A stretch of 7,392 bases of DNA from Balneolaceae bacterium (GTDB lineage: Bacteria > Bacteroidota > Rhodothermia > Balneolales > Balneolaceae): NCBI GenBank assembly GCA_007126675.1, contig SLAU01000221.1:1-7392 (forward strand), in the 5' to 3' direction. Shown here one piece after another: positions 6,169 through 7,392 of this stretch (its first letter is position 1; each line of letters begins with the position of its first letter). The translations under genes and the position numbers were made by a program. Under the pieces are notes generated by a model. It made no database searches. It saw nothing but the letters and a program-made list of their open reading frames with translations, and was not told where the DNA came from.

Positions 6169-6711
6169 ATGCGAACACTGATTACTTTACTCGGTCTGAT
6201 TTTTACGCTTTTAATTTTGAACAGTAGTTTACAGGCACAGGAAAGAACCACTGATCGCGTTTGGGCCAGCCCAAATGCAGCGGTTGAACAGCAGATTGGC
6301 CTTACAACAGTATCTGTGACTTATGGGCGTCCGTCTGTTCGCGAACGTGTAATTTTTGGTGACCTGGTTCCATTTGATAGTGTCTGGAGAACTGGGGCAA
6401 ATGAATCAACAGCTATTGTTTTTTCTGATGACGTGCTTTTGGAAGGTGAACATGTTGAAGCAGGAACCTATTCCCTGTACACAATTCCCGGTGTTGATGA
6501 ATGGACAGTGATACTAAATCACAAATTATCATGGGGAACTCAGTACGATGAGGCGGAAGACCTGGTCAGGGTACAGGTTCAGCCGGAAAGTGCCTATTTT
6601 ATGGAACAGATGATGATCTATTTCGAAAATATCACGGATAATTCTGGAGACATGGTTATTCACTGGGCAGATACGAAGGTGCCGGTAACCATTGAAGTGG
6701 CAGGTGATTAA
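6169..6711 (+). CDS. secreted DUF2911 domain protein, 180 aa
   Basis: Starts with a clear Sec signal peptide (hydrophobic 3-19, likely cut after LQAQ at 24) and is then a single DUF2911 domain. Its hallmarks are RVWASPNAAVEQQIG (30-44), VTYGRPSVRERVIFGDLVPFDSVWRTGANESTAI (50-83), the turn LEGEHVEAGTYSLYTIPG (91-108), WTVILNH (112-118) and WGTQYDEAEDLVRV (122-135). This family is widespread in Bacteroidota and has no established function; a periplasmic or cell-envelope location is implied by the signal peptide. The length is usual for a one-domain member. With no promoter or terminator visible in the 43 bp after msrA, the two are probably co-transcribed, which loosely suggests a shared envelope role (inference). 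Confidence 0.94.
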   Translation: MRTLITLLGLIFTLLILNSSLQAQERTTDRVWASPNAAVEQQIGLTTVSVTYGRPSVRERVIFGDLVPFDSVWRTGANESTAIVFSDDVLLEGEHVEAGTYSLYTIPGVDEWTVILNHKLSWGTQYDEAEDLVRVQVQPESAYFMEQMMIYFENITDNSGDMVIHWADTKVPVTIEVAGD

Positions 6712-6726
6712 TATTCTGATCCGTTC

Positions 6727-6761
6727 AGGCTGATGGAGGAAAAATACGATCATTTCAGCCT
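6727..6761 (+). terminator. possible weak terminator of the msrA/DUF2911 unit
   Basis: AGGCTGA (6727-6733) and TCAGCCT (6755-6761) form a perfect 7-bp stem with a 21-base loop, starting 16 bases after the DUF2911 stop codon. The following bases (ATTCGGGTTC) are not a U-tract, so it may be a 3'-end hairpin rather than a true intrinsic terminator. Confidence 0.4.
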
Positions 6762-6897
6762 ATTCGGGTTCATTCTGAATTCTGCCGGAGCATGATTGAG
6801 TAATTCGCTATTCTTAAAGGCAAGCTCGATTTACACCATTTCAAAGAGTTTCAGTCGGCACTGGGCTTGTTTTTCAAAATCATGTAACAAAACCTGA

Positions 6898-6942
6898 AAA
6901 ATCCCATCGTATAAACCATGTGTTTGTACATAAAGGGATTTT
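6898..6942. terminator. two-tier hairpin, terminator-like
   Basis: An outer stem AAAATCCC (6898-6905) / GGGATTTT (6935-6942) encloses a small asymmetric internal loop (3 and 5 bases) and an inner 8-bp stem (6909-6916 with 6922-6929, one G-U pair, 5-base loop). The four T that end the outer stem on the plus strand and the A-rich left flank would suit termination on either strand, but an A-tract (6943-6950), not a T-tract, follows the stem. It may end the DUF2911 transcript or be a folded regulatory RNA. Confidence 0.4.
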
Positions 6943-6979
6943 AAAAAAAACTATGTTCAGAAATCTGTATGCTTATCTA

Positions 6980-7009
6980 AGTATGAGAGTAGCGTTCATA
7001 CTAAGTTTG
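6980..7009 (+). promoter_or_regulatory. TAAGTTTG promoter element with adjoining inverted repeat
   Basis: TAAGTTTG (7002-7009) is an exact match to the Bacteroidota -7 consensus. Directly before it AGTATGA (6980-6986) and TCATACT (6996-7002) are perfect 7-base inverted arms with a 9-base spacer; the last base of the repeat is the first of the -7 element. No good -33 TTG is found at the usual distance, which would fit a promoter that depends on an activator bound to the repeat. Transcription would start near 7015, giving an ~88-base leader before the ATG at 7103. Confidence 0.4.
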
Positions 7010-7102
7010 ATTTTAAGAACAGGATCTCCTTTATTTTCAGGCATAAAAATTTATCATCGCATACGAGGCTGAAGTATCAGGCCGCGGCTAATATACCATT
7101 TT

Positions 7103-7392
7103 ATGAAAAATCTCAGGGTTCCCTGTCCTGGCCATACTTGGAAGTTATCTGTATTGATACTTTTCATGGCCTCTTTTACTTCTTTGGCTTACGCACAAAA
7201 TGTAAAACCACCATTCTCCGTTGATCTGAATCTCGGCGGCGGGCTAATTGGGAGCCCGAACACCGCTACAGCCCTGCAGCCTGAACTGGGACTGGAGTGG
7301 ATGCCCGGCCGGTATGGCATCGGACTTAATACCGGTTTTCTTTCCTATCGAACAGGTTTTGACGCCGAACAGTACCGTAATGGTTTCGAAGA
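7103..7392 (+). CDS. signal-peptide protein, probable outer-membrane beta-barrel, N-terminal part
   Basis: Open from ATG at 7103 to the window edge (96 codons plus two bases), with an in-frame stop at 7070-7072 just upstream, so 7103 is the first possible ATG. Residues 14-31 form a Sec signal peptide (KLSVLILFMASFTSLAYA, cut before QN at about 32). The mature part begins FSVDLNLGGGLIGSP, then LQPELGLEWMP and YGIGLNTGFLSYRTG: alternating hydrophobic/polar strands rich in Gly and aromatic residues, as in small outer-membrane barrels of Bacteroidota. The family cannot be fixed from this fragment. Local GC is about 54% over 7201-7380, clearly above the ~40% seen in the permease gene. Confidence 0.8.
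   Translation, partial: MKNLRVPCPGHTWKLSVLILFMASFTSLAYAQNVKPPFSVDLNLGGGLIGSPNTATALQPELGLEWMPGRYGIGLNTGFLSYRTGFDAEQYRNGFE

Larger units (their letters stand above)
6712..7102. other. 391-bp intergenic region with three inverted repeats
   Basis: No convincing gene lies here. A 39-codon frame (6953-7072) is open but has no family features. The stretch holds an inverted repeat at 6727-6761, a two-tier hairpin at 6898-6942, and an inverted repeat touching a TAAGTTTG promoter element at 6980-7009. It separates the end of the msrA/DUF2911 unit from the next plus-strand gene and looks like a terminator zone followed by a promoter and an ~88-base leader. Confidence 0.6.

Noticed and set aside
6953..7072. 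39-codon plus-strand frame with a hydrophobic stretch and basic tail
   Set aside because: It contains the predicted promoter and inverted repeat, has no recognisable family and no ribosome site; a chance frame is more likely.
1..7392. CRISPR array, tRNA genes, insertion sequences or phage genes
   Set aside because: No regularly spaced repeats, tRNA-like cloverleafs, transposase motifs or phage structural genes were seen on either strand.

Overview
The window reads as an ordinary chromosomal stretch of a Bacteroidota-type bacterium, probably from the Balneolota/Rhodothermota branch. The clues are a moderate GC content (about 40% where I counted it by hand in a coding region), genes almost without Shine-Dalgarno sequences, two exact matches to the Bacteroidota -7 promoter element TAnnTTTG, and the gene content (DUF2911 protein, SLC13/RCK_C permease, CBS-fused M50 protease). 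The taxon is an inference.

Left end (1-185): the 3' half of a 5S rRNA, so the window begins at the tail of an rRNA operon. A very clear bidirectional intrinsic terminator (80-114) follows and also serves the convergent gene on the minus strand.

Minus-strand block (186-3136): reading in the direction of transcription, a 67-aa two-helix membrane protein, a site-2-type M50 zinc metalloprotease with two CBS domains 17 bp later, and, after a 129-bp gap, a 501-aa protein of a family I do not recognise. That last gene has its own predicted promoter, with an inverted repeat lying over the spacer and the -33 element.

Plus-strand block (3231-6711): a tiny 51-aa zinc-ribbon/membrane-anchor protein transcribed divergently from the protease pair; an SLC13-family permease with two RCK_C (TrkA_C) domains, broken in two by a one-base frameshift near 4830; a methionine sulfoxide reductase A (msrA) with a hydrophobic N-terminus; and a secreted DUF2911 protein 43 bp after it, probably co-transcribed.

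Right end (6712-7392): a 391-bp non-coding stretch with three inverted repeats and one TAAGTTTG promoter element, then the beginning of a signal-peptide protein that looks like an outer-membrane beta-barrel and runs off the window.

I see no CRISPR array, tRNA, insertion sequence or phage gene, and no convincing multi-gene novel system. The items most worth following are the unrecognised 501-aa protein with its operator-like site, the small zinc-ribbon membrane protein next to the protease pair, the permease frameshift, and the repeated pattern of an inverted repeat placed directly upstream of an identical TAAGTTTG element at two unrelated genes.
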